DNA from: Promethearchaeota archaeon
GTDB taxonomy: Archaea > Asgardarchaeota > Lokiarchaeia > Sigyniarchaeales > SOKP01
DNA length: 33,455 nt
Reading direction: 5' to 3'
NCBI GenBank assembly: GCA_019058425.1
Contig: JAHPYZ010000054.1
Span: 1-33,455 of the forward strand
In this document: piece by piece, positions 16,943 to 24,785 of the stretch
How positions within the stretch are numbered: the first letter of the stretch is position 1
How the letters are laid out: each line of letters opens with the position of its first letter
Translations under genes and position numbers: made by a program
The notes under the pieces: model-generated
Database searches by the model: none
What the model was told of the DNA's origin: nothing
The model's input: the letters and a program-made list of their open reading frames with translations, nothing else

Positions 16943-17256
16943 ATGAACCAGAAAATGGAAAATAAAAAACCAATATAGCACACTCACTCTTTTTTTCTCA
17001 AAACTACAATTCAAAATTAATTAATTAAGAATATAGAATCATTTTTATCCTTTCAAAATTAAAATTAATTATTTTAGAATTTGACCCGAATTTAATGATT
17101 GGAGGGAAACGTAAATTCAGCGTCTGATTTCAATGAAAATTCCGTGGAAAATATTAAGTTAAATACTGGACTCCAAATTTATTATAATTGAATTTTTTTT
17201 AAATTATTATATATGAATAAATATCTATATATATTAAACATGATATTTTGAAGGTG
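16943..17256. other. Intergenic region with one copy of a dispersed repeat
   Basis: No gene is seen in these 314 bases. They hold the reverse-oriented repeat copy at 17107-17143 and, near the right end, a very AT-rich promoter-like stretch (TATATATATTAAAC, about 17227-17240) just before the zinc-ribbon gene. Confidence 0.5.
17107..17143 (-). repeat. Dispersed intergenic repeat, copy 1 (reverse orientation)
   Basis: The reverse complement matches the copies at 20235 and 20959. The family consists of GGAATTYTCATTGAAA, then zero to two extra bases, then CAGACGCTGAATTTAC. It includes the palindrome TTTCATTGAAA and a CAG-ACG-CTG mini-hairpin. It lies between 16942 and the zinc-ribbon gene. Confidence 0.75.
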
Positions 17257-17604
17257 ATGAGAATTCATAAATATTGTCCATTATGCGGAAATGAAAATCC
17301 TGTAGAAGCAAGTTTTTGTGAAGCCTGTGGTTCTCAATTTAAAGAATCACCTATAAGAGAGGTAGATGAACAATATCAAACGAAAACAAGAATAATGAAG
17401 GGTAGCGATAGCAGTGATAGTAGCGACAGTAGTGACAGTAGTGACAGTAGTGACAGTAGTGACAGTAGTGACAGCAGTGATAGTAGTGACAGCAGTGATA
17501 GTAGTGACAGTAGCAATTCTTCATTTTCAAAACCCTTGACTTATCTTTTTAGTTTCAGTTTAATGTTTCTCTTAGCTATACTATATTTCGTATTATTTTA
17601 CTAA
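17257..17604 (+). CDS. Zinc ribbon, acidic DSS-repeat linker and C-terminal membrane tail
   Basis: The protein has three parts. The N-terminus is a zinc ribbon (CPLCGNENPVEASFCEACG, two CxxC knuckles). After about 25 polar residues come twelve perfect Asp-Ser-Ser triplets, a negatively charged, probably disordered linker. The last 27 residues (PLTYLFSFSLMFLLAILYFV) form a single membrane helix, so this resembles a tail-anchored protein with its zinc ribbon in the cytoplasm. I take the ATG at 17257; GTG at 17254 and TTG at 17248 are alternatives. Serine-aspartate linkers are known in bacterial surface adhesins, but those have the opposite topology, with a signal peptide and a wall anchor. Function unknown. 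The next gene, a phosphatidyltransferase, starts 46 bases downstream on the same strand. Confidence 0.75.
   Translation: MRIHKYCPLCGNENPVEASFCEACGSQFKESPIREVDEQYQTKTRIMKGSDSSDSSDSSDSSDSSDSSDSSDSSDSSDSSDSSDSSNSSFSKPLTYLFSFSLMFLLAILYFVLFY
17407..17514 (+). repeat. Twelve tandem 9-bp units encoding Asp-Ser-Ser
   Basis: The units are mostly GACAGTAGT. Five consecutive units (17425-17469) are identical, and the flanking ones differ only in synonymous third positions (GAT/GAC, AGC/AGT). Identical central units suggest recent slippage expansion; synonymous-only drift at the edges suggests that the Asp-Ser-Ser pattern is kept by selection. Confidence 0.95.
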
Positions 17605-17650
17605 AATACATGTTTAAATGGTTGTTATTCGGCCTTGAAGATATCAAATA

Positions 17651-19126
17651 ATGTTTATAATGAATTTTGATGAATATTATGATAAATGGCTAGAAGATCA
17701 TGCTTATAATGATAGCAGTATTGTAAAAGGATGGTTAAAGATATCATATTACATATGTAAACATGTATTTCTTCCATTAAAATTTACACCACTAAGAATT
17801 GATTTTTTAAGTCTTGCTTTATCACTTCTAATCGCTGTTATATTCTCTTTATTTCCTTATTTAGATGAATTTGGATTATTGATTAGTGGGATTTTAATTA
17901 TTTTGTTAATGATAAGTATAGGAATGATGGATAATTTAGATGGTATACTCGCACGTTTAACAAATAAAAAAAGTCCAAGAGGAGCATATCAAGATTTGAT
18001 ATTTGACAGAGTAAATGATGGAATTATTCTCATTAGTCCTATCTTTTCACATTATACTCAAATAAGTTCCATTTTATTTCTATTATTTACTGTCTTTATA
18101 TTTGAAAATTTGCGTTCTATCCATATTTCAGTAGGAATTCCTATTTTTAGTACTTTATCAGAAAGACACGCACGATTAGTTTTCCAAATTGGATATATTG
18201 GGATAAGTTCTTGTGGATTTTATCTTACATTTTTAGGATATATACCCCAAATTCACTTCTTTGGAAAGAATATATATTTCTGGCCAAATTTAGATATTTT
18301 ATATATTTGTTTAGGATTTATTTCTTTAATTGGTATAATTCAACTAATGTTAAAATTATCTAAAACAAAAATTTCTCCATTTAAATTACCCAATAACAAA
18401 AAATCAATAGCAAATAATGGAGATTATAAAATGAATGAATTTGTTACCCTTTATGAAGAAACAAGTAGAGAAGAATTTGAAGATGTATTTAAAAACCTCG
18501 TCTTAGCTACATATCTTAATGAATATAAATATAAAATAAAGCGATTAGGTTATTTTCAAGGAAAATCACTAAATAGGATTATAAAAAATACGAAGATGTT
18601 ATTTCTCATTAGCTTGATAATTGATTTCATGTTTTTTTTGATGCTTTTACTAAAGCTTAAATTGAAATCATCAAATTTTATAATTGAATCACTATTTATT
18701 GTTTTTATTATTACTTATTTCTTGTTTTTTATGGGACATTTAACAAGATTATTAAATTATTCAGCTTACAAAAGACAATTATCAATTTATTATCTTATCT
18801 TCTTCCAATTATTAGATTTGATAACAGAAGTATTACTTCTAAGCATTTTAGCTTTTACAATCTCAAATAATATGAGTCAAATATATGTGATTTTCTGTCT
18901 AATTGTTCAATTATGTCACGTAGCTAATAAATTGAATCAAAGAAGAAAAGTTATTCAATCAAAAACATATTTATCACATACTTATTTTATTTTTATTAAC
19001 CTTCTTGCACTAATAGGAATACTTTTTAATTTTTTCACTCAAGAGATATACTTTTTGAGCGGTTCTACTTTACTATTATCTTTTTTTCTTATTAGAAATA
19101 TTTACAGAACTAATTCTCTCTTATAA
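17651..19126 (+). CDS. CDP-alcohol phosphatidyltransferase with an extra C-terminal membrane domain
   Basis: The CDP-alcohol phosphatidyltransferase motif D-x2-D-G-x2-A-R-x8-G-x3-D-x3-D is complete: Asp94, Asp97, Gly98, Ala101, Arg102, Gly111, Asp115, Asp119. Such enzymes transfer a phospho-lipid group from a CDP-lipid to an alcohol (inositol phosphate, glycerol phosphate, serine) inside the membrane. About six helices surround this motif in residues 40-245, as usual. The protein is over twice the normal length. After a polar stretch around residues 246-310 (FVTLYEETSREEFEDVFKNL), a second hydrophobic domain with about five or six helices fills 315-491, and I cannot assign it. The alcohol acceptor is unknown. 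ATG 17651 is used; ATG 17660 is also possible. It may be co-transcribed with the preceding zinc-ribbon gene. Confidence 0.85.
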   Translation: MFIMNFDEYYDKWLEDHAYNDSSIVKGWLKISYYICKHVFLPLKFTPLRIDFLSLALSLLIAVIFSLFPYLDEFGLLISGILIILLMISIGMMDNLDGILARLTNKKSPRGAYQDLIFDRVNDGIILISPIFSHYTQISSILFLLFTVFIFENLRSIHISVGIPIFSTLSERHARLVFQIGYIGISSCGFYLTFLGYIPQIHFFGKNIYFWPNLDILYICLGFISLIGIIQLMLKLSKTKISPFKLPNNKKSIANNGDYKMNEFVTLYEETSREEFEDVFKNLVLATYLNEYKYKIKRLGYFQGKSLNRIIKNTKMLFLISLIIDFMFFLMLLLKLKLKSSNFIIESLFIVFIITYFLFFMGHLTRLLNYSAYKRQLSIYYLIFFQLLDLITEVLLLSILAFTISNNMSQIYVIFCLIVQLCHVANKLNQRRKVIQSKTYLSHTYFIFINLLALIGILFNFFTQEIYFLSGSTLLLSFFLIRNIYRTNSLL

Positions 19127-19165
19127 CAAATAGATTATCGTAATTCTATATTTCATTATTCTCTA

Positions 19166-19192
19166 AATTTTCATTGGAATCAGATGTTGAAA
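19166..19192 (+). repeat. Dispersed intergenic repeat, degenerate copy 4
   Basis: TTTTCATTGGAATCAGATGT resembles the repeat consensus TTTTCATTGAAATCAGACGC with a few substitutions. It is inverted relative to copy 1, so the two face each other across the zinc-ribbon and phosphatidyltransferase genes. Confidence 0.45.
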
Positions 19193-19231
19193 GTAGTTAT
19201 AAATACCTTAAAATCGATTATATTATAGCAA

Positions 19232-20122
19232 TCAATCTGTCAAATATTTATCAACCCAATTCATTATTTCTTGGCTTTCATCATCAGGCTTTTCAAAAGG
19301 AATTGCATGCCCACAATTCATTTTTACATACGTCCAACTACCTTTAATAAGGGATTTAACGCGTGCGACTTCTTCATCACTTAGAGCACCTAATAATCGT
19401 CCCTCTATCATGAACCAGTTTGCATGGAGAAATAATAAGGGTTGCGTGATCATTGCCAGTGCCGTTCCATGATCAAAACCCTCCCCAACTGTTCCATTTG
19501 TGAATGCTTTTGAGAAAGTAGAATCGAATTGTAAAAACCCTTTTAACAAAGCTCGCGACTTTTTTCCCATAATTTGTCCTAAATGCTTTTTTACTTCATT
19601 CGGAAAGACTTTTTTCCTTTTTCTGAGAAATTTCACGATCCTGGTAATACCTTTCTTAGAATTCGCAGTCAAATCGAACACATCATACACCCACGTCTTT
19701 TTGATTAATGGCCACTCACAAGTAAACAAGGGAGGATCTTCACATACCACACCCCTTACCCATTCCGGAGAATATGCCGCCAACCACACTGCTAATACGC
19801 CACCTGAAGAATTGCCGCAAATTATCGCAGGTTTTCCGACTATTTCACGCAAGAATGTAGTCATGTCCTTTCCCAATATGTTAAATGTATAACGATCTGG
19901 TGTCTTGCTGGATTTCCCATGACCACGTAATGAAACTGCAAAGACTTGAAAGCGATGGACTAGTTTAGGAAACAGTAAAGAATATTCCTCCCAAGTTGCT
20001 GCTTGACCTGGAATGAATACGAGGGGTATACCTTTAGGTGGACTAGAAACATAGTTTAATTTAATTTCACCAGTATCAAAATATTTTTCCGAGATTCCTG
20101 CATTTTTAAGTGCTTTATTCAT
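19232..20122 (-). CDS. Alpha/beta hydrolase
   Basis: The 296-residue protein is a canonical alpha/beta hydrolase: the oxyanion region FIPGQAATWEEY near residues 36-47, LRGHGKSSKTPDRYT at 65-79, the nucleophile elbow GNSSGG with Ser105 as nucleophile, an alpha-helical cap around 145-220, and NCGHAIPFEKPD with catalytic His272. The acid is probably in the segment after LLFLHANWF (near 230-240), although a clear Asp is not obvious there. It is probably an esterase, epoxide hydrolase or C-C hydrolase; specificity cannot be read. It has no signal peptide. The gene appears richer in G and C than its neighbours, which suggests later acquisition. Confidence 0.88.
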   Translation of the reverse strand: MNKALKNAGISEKYFDTGEIKLNYVSSPPKGIPLVFIPGQAATWEEYSLLFPKLVHRFQVFAVSLRGHGKSSKTPDRYTFNILGKDMTTFLREIVGKPAIICGNSSGGVLAVWLAAYSPEWVRGVVCEDPPLFTCEWPLIKKTWVYDVFDLTANSKKGITRIVKFLRKRKKVFPNEVKKHLGQIMGKKSRALLKGFLQFDSTFSKAFTNGTVGEGFDHGTALAMITQPLLFLHANWFMIEGRLLGALSDEEVARVKSLIKGSWTYVKMNCGHAIPFEKPDDESQEIMNWVDKYLTD

Positions 20123-20234
20123 ATTCCATCTATATCATGTTTAATTTAAGGGAGTTCAAGTTTAATATCAAATATCAACTTGATAAATAAACCACTAATA
20201 ATAATTATATTGAAGATATTTAATAAAACATTTA

Positions 20235-20271
20235 TTCAATTTCATTGAAACCAGACGCTGAATTTGCCTTT
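20235..20271 (+). repeat. Dispersed intergenic repeat, copy 2
   Basis: TTTCATTGAAACCAGACGCT followed by GAATTTGCCTTT, matching copies 1 and 3 with few differences. It sits between the divergent hydrolase and DUF3795 genes, a 298-base region in which I see nothing else except AT-rich promoter-like DNA. Confidence 0.75.
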
Positions 20272-20420
20272 AAAACCCAATTTCAAAGAAAATTGAGACG
20301 AACTGACATTTTAAACAGATACCATCTTCAAAAAGATTTTCATCTATAACTTCAAAAACTTTTAAATCCCATTTTAATTTCATAAGGATATTAGATTTTA
20401 TAAAAAATGAGGGTCTGGAT

Positions 20421-20894
20421 ATGAAAAATGAGGAGAATATAAGCTATTGTGGATTGTACTGCAAATTATGCCGATTTACTTATAAACCAGCAGATGTTCT
20501 CAAACGAGACCTAGAACATCGTCATGGAGAGAATTTTGCTAAAAATGCACCAGAATTTTGGAAAACTCTATCAATGTTAGCTATAGAGCCTAAAGGTAAC
20601 TGCAGAACCGATGGTTGTAATGATGGATTTCCTTGCGCTATCAGACAATGTGCTAAGGAAAGAGGAATGCTTACTTGTCCCGAATGCGAGCTATATCCAT
20701 GCACTAGGATAAAGACTCTTGCAAGGGGAAGCGCTTACAACATGATTTTCGATGGTCATCGAATGAAAGAGATTGGAGTAAAGGCATGGCTTCAAGAACA
20801 AGAAGAACGGGTTAAGGATGGATTCCATTATCATATGTTGCAGTGCGAACAGTGCATAGTACCTACAGTAGGCAGTGAATATGATAAGGATTAA
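20421..20894 (+). CDS. DUF3795-type cysteine-rich protein
   Basis: The start YCGLYCKLC (Cys10, Cys14, Cys17) is the hallmark of the DUF3795 family. Further cysteines follow in CRTDGCNDGFPCAIRQCAKE and TCPECELYPC. The pattern suggests a metal site, zinc or iron-sulfur, in a soluble cytoplasmic protein of 157 residues; family members are widespread in anaerobes and their function is not established. GAGGG lies 11 bases before the ATG. The gene is flanked on both sides by copies 2 and 3 of the dispersed repeat in direct orientation. Confidence 0.85.
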   Translation: MKNEENISYCGLYCKLCRFTYKPADVLKRDLEHRHGENFAKNAPEFWKTLSMLAIEPKGNCRTDGCNDGFPCAIRQCAKERGMLTCPECELYPCTRIKTLARGSAYNMIFDGHRMKEIGVKAWLQEQEERVKDGFHYHMLQCEQCIVPTVGSEYDKD

Positions 20895-20958
20895 AATTAC
20901 CTAATTTATGTAATTCAAAGTTATTTTCTTATTCCAGATTTTTTTCAGTTTTTTCAAA

Positions 20959-20994
20959 GGAATTCTCATTGAAACAGACGCTGAATTTACCTTT
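20959..20994 (+). repeat. Dispersed intergenic repeat, copy 3
   Basis: GGAATTCTCATTGAAACAGA followed by CGCTGAATTTACCTTT. It shares its first 18 or so bases with copy 1 and its last 18 with copies 1 and 2; a 1-2 base indel separates the halves. It lies 65 bases after the DUF3795 gene. Confidence 0.75.
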
Positions 20995-21079
20995 CTATAC
21001 TATTTTTCATGAAGTATGCATTGAAAAAGGATAAATGCTCAGTTGATTTACTTTAATAAACAATGAGAGATTGATTAAA

Positions 21080-21226
21080 TTGGAAGAAAAAGAAAAAAAA
21101 TCCAACGATGATGGAGAGAAAACCTCGGAAGAGACTCTAGGTGATTACCTACTCGAAAAGGAATTTAGAAGGAGTCAAGCTATTAAAGAACTTTTAAAAA
21201 AACACGATCCTAAAAAAACCGACTAG
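21080..21226 (+). CDS. Possible 48-residue charged small protein with TTG start
   Basis: A frame with TTG start (21080, or TTG 21071) encodes a very hydrophilic peptide rich in Glu and Lys (LEEKEKKSNDDGEK, then EKEFRRSQAIKELLKKHDP). It would form a charged helix. No ATG is available. It is supported only by coding-like composition and position in an otherwise empty interval. Confidence 0.35.
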   Translation: MEEKEKKSNDDGEKTSEETLGDYLLEKEFRRSQAIKELLKKHDPKKTD

Positions 21227-21527
21227 TAGCTTCTAGATAGGAATAAGATTTCTGCTAACTATGTCAAAAAACATCTTTCAGGATTAAAGTAATCTCTAAA
21301 CTTCTGTTCTTTGGAAAAAAGAAAGATAGATAAAAAAACTATAATATACTTTTTATTCTTTTGGCTAACTCCTGGGCTCCCTCGTCAGCACTCCCGAGGA
21401 TCTTAAACAGCTCCGTTGTTAGACAACATTCATTAAGGAAGTTAGAAATTTTTAACCCTTATCCCTTTTTATTATATCAAACGTTCAATATAACTTAAAA
21501 TATTAAAAAGAAATAACGCCTCTAATA
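21227..21527. other. Intergenic region containing the outermost gene-L remnant
   Basis: Apart from the L remnant at 21339-21414 I see no gene. The bases before it (about 21260-21338) resemble those before the second remnant (about 22425-22507), so the copied segment includes 3' flanking DNA of gene L. AT-rich DNA before 21528 probably carries the promoter of the oxidoreductase gene. Confidence 0.5.
21339..21414 (-). pseudogene. 3'-end remnant of gene L, outer left copy
   Basis: On the minus strand this encodes ELFKILGSADEGAQELAKRI followed by KSIL and a stop. It corresponds to the last 25 residues of the intact gene at 24786-25127 (EMFKILESADEGAQELAKKI, then KNIL). The frame and stop are preserved although many bases differ synonymously. 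Similarity ends abruptly at 21414. There is no start codon, so it is probably not expressed. Confidence 0.85.
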
Positions 21528-22373
21528 ATGCCAAAAAATAAATTTGGAATTTATATCGCTAATTATGGTATATCCAATGATCCTCAAGATTATATTGATT
21601 TAGCAATTTTAGGTGAAAATAATGGCTGGGATGGGTTCTTCTTATGGGATCATGTCTTTTTATCCTCAAATAAAACGCAACCGTTTTTAGATCCATGGAT
21701 AATTTTATCAGCAGTTGCAGTAAAAACAAAAAGAATTAAATTAGGAACAACTGTCACACCTTTGGCAAGAAGAAGACCATGGATAATTGCAAAACAAGTA
21801 TCTACTCTTGATCACTTATCAAAAGGAAGAATGATTTTAGGGGTTGGTTTAGGAATTGATTTAGATTTTAGTAATTTTGGAGAAAATACTGATCTATTAA
21901 TCAGGAGTGAAAAATTGGATGAATCTTTGCATATTTTAAAAGGGTTATGGGCTAATAAGCCCTTTACATTTAAAGGAAAGCATTTTAATATTAAAGAAGT
22001 AGAATTCTTTCCAAAACCTTTTCAAGATAAAATTCCGATTTGGGTCGGTGGCCATTGGCCTAATTTTAAGAAACCATTTCAGAGGGCAGCCCAATATGAT
22101 GGTGTGTTTCCACTTAAAATGGGTGGTGATGAAAATTTATCTCCAAATGATTATAAAGAAATTATACAATACCTAAAACAATATAGAAGTTCCTTTGATT
22201 CTTATGATATTATTAAACCTATTGTCACAACAGGTATAAAAGAAGAAGATGAATGGATTAATGATTATCTTAATATTGGGATAACTTGGTTTGTCGAATC
22301 AATGTGGCCCGAACGTGATTCATTAGATAATTTTAAAAAAATTATCGCTCGAGGACCTCATCAATTTAAATGA
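21528..22373 (+). CDS. Luciferase-like (LLM class) flavin-dependent oxidoreductase
   Basis: The 281-residue protein has the TIM-barrel pattern of bacterial luciferase-like enzymes: GENNGWDGFFLWDHVF near residues 29-44, the strand KRIKLGTTVTPLARRRPWIIAKQ near 68-91, DHLSKGRMILGVGLG near 96-110, and the later IPIWVGGHWPNFKKPFQRAAQYDGVFP. In archaea such proteins usually use coenzyme F420, and less often FMN. The substrate is unknown. It is the only gene between the two L remnants at 21339-21414 and 22508-22655, so it looks like a one-gene cargo unit. Confidence 0.9.
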   Translation: MPKNKFGIYIANYGISNDPQDYIDLAILGENNGWDGFFLWDHVFLSSNKTQPFLDPWIILSAVAVKTKRIKLGTTVTPLARRRPWIIAKQVSTLDHLSKGRMILGVGLGIDLDFSNFGENTDLLIRSEKLDESLHILKGLWANKPFTFKGKHFNIKEVEFFPKPFQDKIPIWVGGHWPNFKKPFQRAAQYDGVFPLKMGGDENLSPNDYKEIIQYLKQYRSSFDSYDIIKPIVTTGIKEEDEWINDYLNIGITWFVESMWPERDSLDNFKKIIARGPHQFK

Positions 22374-22715
22374 TGAAATAGTGCTTTTTATTTTTCTATT
22401 CAAGAATCACTTCTGTGAAAATGATGCCAAAAATTATCTTTCAGATTTAAAAAAATCTAAACTTCAATTAAGATAAAAGAAGTTGAAAAAAACATTATAA
22501 AATTTTTTTAATTTTTTTGGCTAACTCCTACGCGCCCTCGTCAGCACTCTCGAGAATTTTGAACAGCTCCTCTGGATTGACGATTAAGGCAGCATCGAGT
22601 AGCTTTTGAAGACCGATCACCGTATTAATACGCTCGTTCTTTTGAAGATGGAAAAATTCTCTCAATAAATGATAATTTCGCAGTAGTAACAGTTATATTA
22701 ATCTTTTAAATAAGA
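22374..22715. other. Intergenic region containing the second gene-L remnant
   Basis: These bases hold the remnant at 22508-22655 with its 3' flank (from about 22425). No other gene or clear regulatory site is seen. Confidence 0.5.
22508..22655 (-). pseudogene. 3'-end remnant of gene L, inner left copy, frame broken
   Basis: About 148 bases match the 3' part of the intact gene L at 24786-25127, nearly identically from 22568 to 22655. On the minus strand the end reads NPEELFKILESADEGA, then a TAG where gene L has Gln, and a further one-base deletion near the former stop. The match ends sharply at 22655 (corresponding to about 24948 in gene L). It lacks the N-terminal half and cannot be functional. 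Confidence 0.88.
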
Positions 22716-23147
22716 TTAGGGAAATAATTGAACAAATTGAGTTAGGGGAAACAACACTATTCCTAGACAAAGAATAAGAATATTTTTGATAACTAGCAAA
22801 ATTAAAGTGAAAATAAAAGATTCTCCTAATTCTTTCTTATAAACAATCCTAAAAAGGGTTGTTGCTACGACAGAATCAATAATTATAATAATAATATTAG
22901 CAATCAATGAATATTGACCAATGTCAACTAAAAGTAATCTATTAAGTATATAAATGGGTAACTCAATAAGAAGTAAAAGTAAACAAAAATAAATTATACT
23001 CCAAAGGGAAACAAAAATGTAAGCATTTTTATATGAGTTATCCCATCCTTTTCTTTCAGTAAGAAATTTGACAATGATAATTACAAAAATAAGGAGGACT
23101 ATATTAAATTCTATATAATTTACTATTACAAATGGTAAATTTGACAT
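22716..23147 (-). CDS. Small integral membrane protein, four helices, unknown function
   Basis: The 143-residue protein consists almost entirely of four hydrophobic segments (about residues 10-28, 43-72, 78-100, 112-138) with short polar loops such as FLTERKGWDNSYKN. I recognise no family. The few charged residues lie in loops 1 and 3. It is divergent from the winged-helix gene at 23338 and shares with it the interval between the inner L remnant and gene L, so it belongs to a second cargo unit. Confidence 0.65.
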   Translation of the reverse strand: MSNLPFVIVNYIEFNIVLLIFVIIIVKFLTERKGWDNSYKNAYIFVSLWSIIYFCLLLLLIELPIYILNRLLLVDIGQYSLIANIIIIIIDSVVATTLFRIVYKKELGESFIFTLILLVIKNILILCLGIVLFPLTQFVQLFP

Positions 23148-23337
23148 TTTTTATTTCACTATACCTTTTTATTATGGTTATGTAATCTCTTTATTTAAAT
23201 GATATACTGAGGATAGATGTAATTTAACTGTCTTTCTTTGTAATGATTTACAAAATGACTGAAAAATCGTTTAAATATGAAATTATCTATTTATTATCAT
23301 AAACTTTTTTAGATTGTCATGTAAAAATTATTTTATA

Positions 23338-23811
23338 ATGATAAAATCCGTACATGATTTCATTAATAAATATCAATTAGATAATTATAGTGAACGCCTG
23401 TTGCTAAAAGGAGAAACTAAAGTCGAATTTTATAATGATTTTGAAATAATTTTAAAATCAATATGCAATATATTTGTAAAATTATCAAATTTAATGTCAC
23501 TAAGGGGAGGACAAGTTTTAATGGGTTTAGCTAAATTAGAAGATTCAGAAAATATTATTAATAAATCAGATGTCCAAAAATGTTTAAATATAGATAGATT
23601 TGAAAAGTTATTGCATGCTTTTGAATATTTAAAGGACCAGAATTATATAAAGATTAAGAAAAAGAACCCAAAATTTCATCTTGTGGAGCTAAATGAAGTA
23701 GATTATCCTGACTTAAGGATTTTCAAAGAAATAATTCAAAAATTTTGGATCTCTCCCCAAGAACAAAAAACTAAGTTTAAAGATTGGAGTGAAACTAAAA
23801 ATCATGAATAA
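23338..23811 (+). CDS. Probable winged-helix DNA-binding protein
   Basis: The protein starts at ATG 23338 (157 residues; TTG 23314 is possible, but ATG has better spacing from the TTTAAATA stretch near 23270). Residues about 45-125 look like a winged helix: GGQVLMGLAKLED, NKSDVQKCLNIDRFEKLLHA as recognition region, and a wing with KKKNPKFHLVELN. I cannot name the family with certainty; it may be a divergent MarR- or ArsR-like regulator. The last codons overlap the start of the next gene by 8 bases, so the two are co-transcribed: a regulator with a membrane protein. Confidence 0.6.
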   Translation: MIKSVHDFINKYQLDNYSERLLLKGETKVEFYNDFEIILKSICNIFVKLSNLMSLRGGQVLMGLAKLEDSENIINKSDVQKCLNIDRFEKLLHAFEYLKDQNYIKIKKKNPKFHLVELNEVDYPDLRIFKEIIQKFWISPQEQKTKFKDWSETKNHE

Positions 23812-24655
23812 TAAAACCCAAAAACCTATACTAAATTTTGAAAATCAAGAAGAAATTCTCCACTCTTTACAAATAATAAGGAAAGAATATATCAGAAATT
23901 CTATAAAAGTCTATTTTTTTCTAATCTCTATTGGTGGGGTATATTTTGTTTATTTTTTATTTCTCTACTTATTCAATTCGTTTATTCCTAATAATCTGAT
24001 ATCAGATCAAATTACAGCATGGAGTTTTTTTATACTATACTTATTATTTCATTTTTTCATTCTAAGTTTTATTAGGTTCTCTCCAAGCTTAATTCGGCAT
24101 TTAAAATATGAAATAAACTCTTTGGGATTTGATTTAAAGAAGAAATACAAGATTAACCCGAGTTTCTTTTTATTTAATAGTTTTTCAATATTTATTTTCT
24201 TAATTTCCCAATTAATTGTAATTTATACACAAGATATTTATCTCAAGATCTTTACAATGAGATTTCTAATAATCTACATTTTTTTAAGTATAACATTTCC
24301 AATAATTAGAGGACTTATGCATGATAAATTCATTGTAAAGCTAAAAAATGGCTATTATGTTCAATTTCATTTGCTGTTCAAAATTATTAAACCCATAGGA
24401 TTAGAACCTCAATCAATTAAAATCTATCTCTCTTCTAATCGCTTAGGCTATAAATTTAGCAATGAAAAGAGGATACTTTTTAATAGTATATCCGAAACAC
24501 GATGGCTTCCTAAGAATGGTAGGAAAATTTTGCCAATTTTCTCGCTTAACCCATTTCTATATTTTCACGAATTTGCTATTCCAATTAATTTCCAAACTCA
24601 ATTCTATAATCTGGTTGATGCAATTAGAGATTGGGATCGTTCAATTAATTCATAG
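23804..24655 (+). CDS. Unknown membrane protein co-transcribed with a winged-helix regulator
   Basis: From the ATG at 23804 (283 residues; GTG 23789 adds five) the protein has a polar N-terminus, four membrane segments (about 40-65, 75-100, 135-155, 160-180), and a soluble C-terminal third with FIVKLKNGYYVQFHLLFKII and aromatic-rich strands. The 8-base overlap with the preceding regulator gene indicates translational coupling. A regulator paired with a membrane protein is repeated in the PadR/HAAS pair further right. No family is recognised. Confidence 0.65.
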   Translation: MNNKTQKPILNFENQEEILHSLQIIRKEYIRNSIKVYFFLISIGGVYFVYFLFLYLFNSFIPNNLISDQITAWSFFILYLLFHFFILSFIRFSPSLIRHLKYEINSLGFDLKKKYKINPSFFLFNSFSIFIFLISQLIVIYTQDIYLKIFTMRFLIIYIFLSITFPIIRGLMHDKFIVKLKNGYYVQFHLLFKIIKPIGLEPQSIKIYLSSNRLGYKFSNEKRILFNSISETRWLPKNGRKILPIFSLNPFLYFHEFAIPINFQTQFYNLVDAIRDWDRSINS

Positions 24656-24785
24656 TATAAGTATTATTAGTCTAAATCTATGGATTAATAAAATGAGAGC
24701 GAAGCATTACAAACATTAATCACATATGAACCTAAAAAATTCATATTCCAAATTACAATAAAAGGAAAAATTGAAAAAAACTTGC

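Noticed and set aside
17107..20994. Repeat units containing ATTGAAAC, as at the end of many CRISPR repeats
   Set aside because: Only four copies occur, they are 0.7-3 kb apart, in both orientations, with genes between them, and no spacer-sized regular spacing or cas gene is present.
24462..24719. Plus-strand frame of 85 codons inside the gene at 23804-24655
   Set aside because: It is in a second frame of a coherent membrane-protein gene, ends in intergenic DNA, and has no ribosome binding site or motif.
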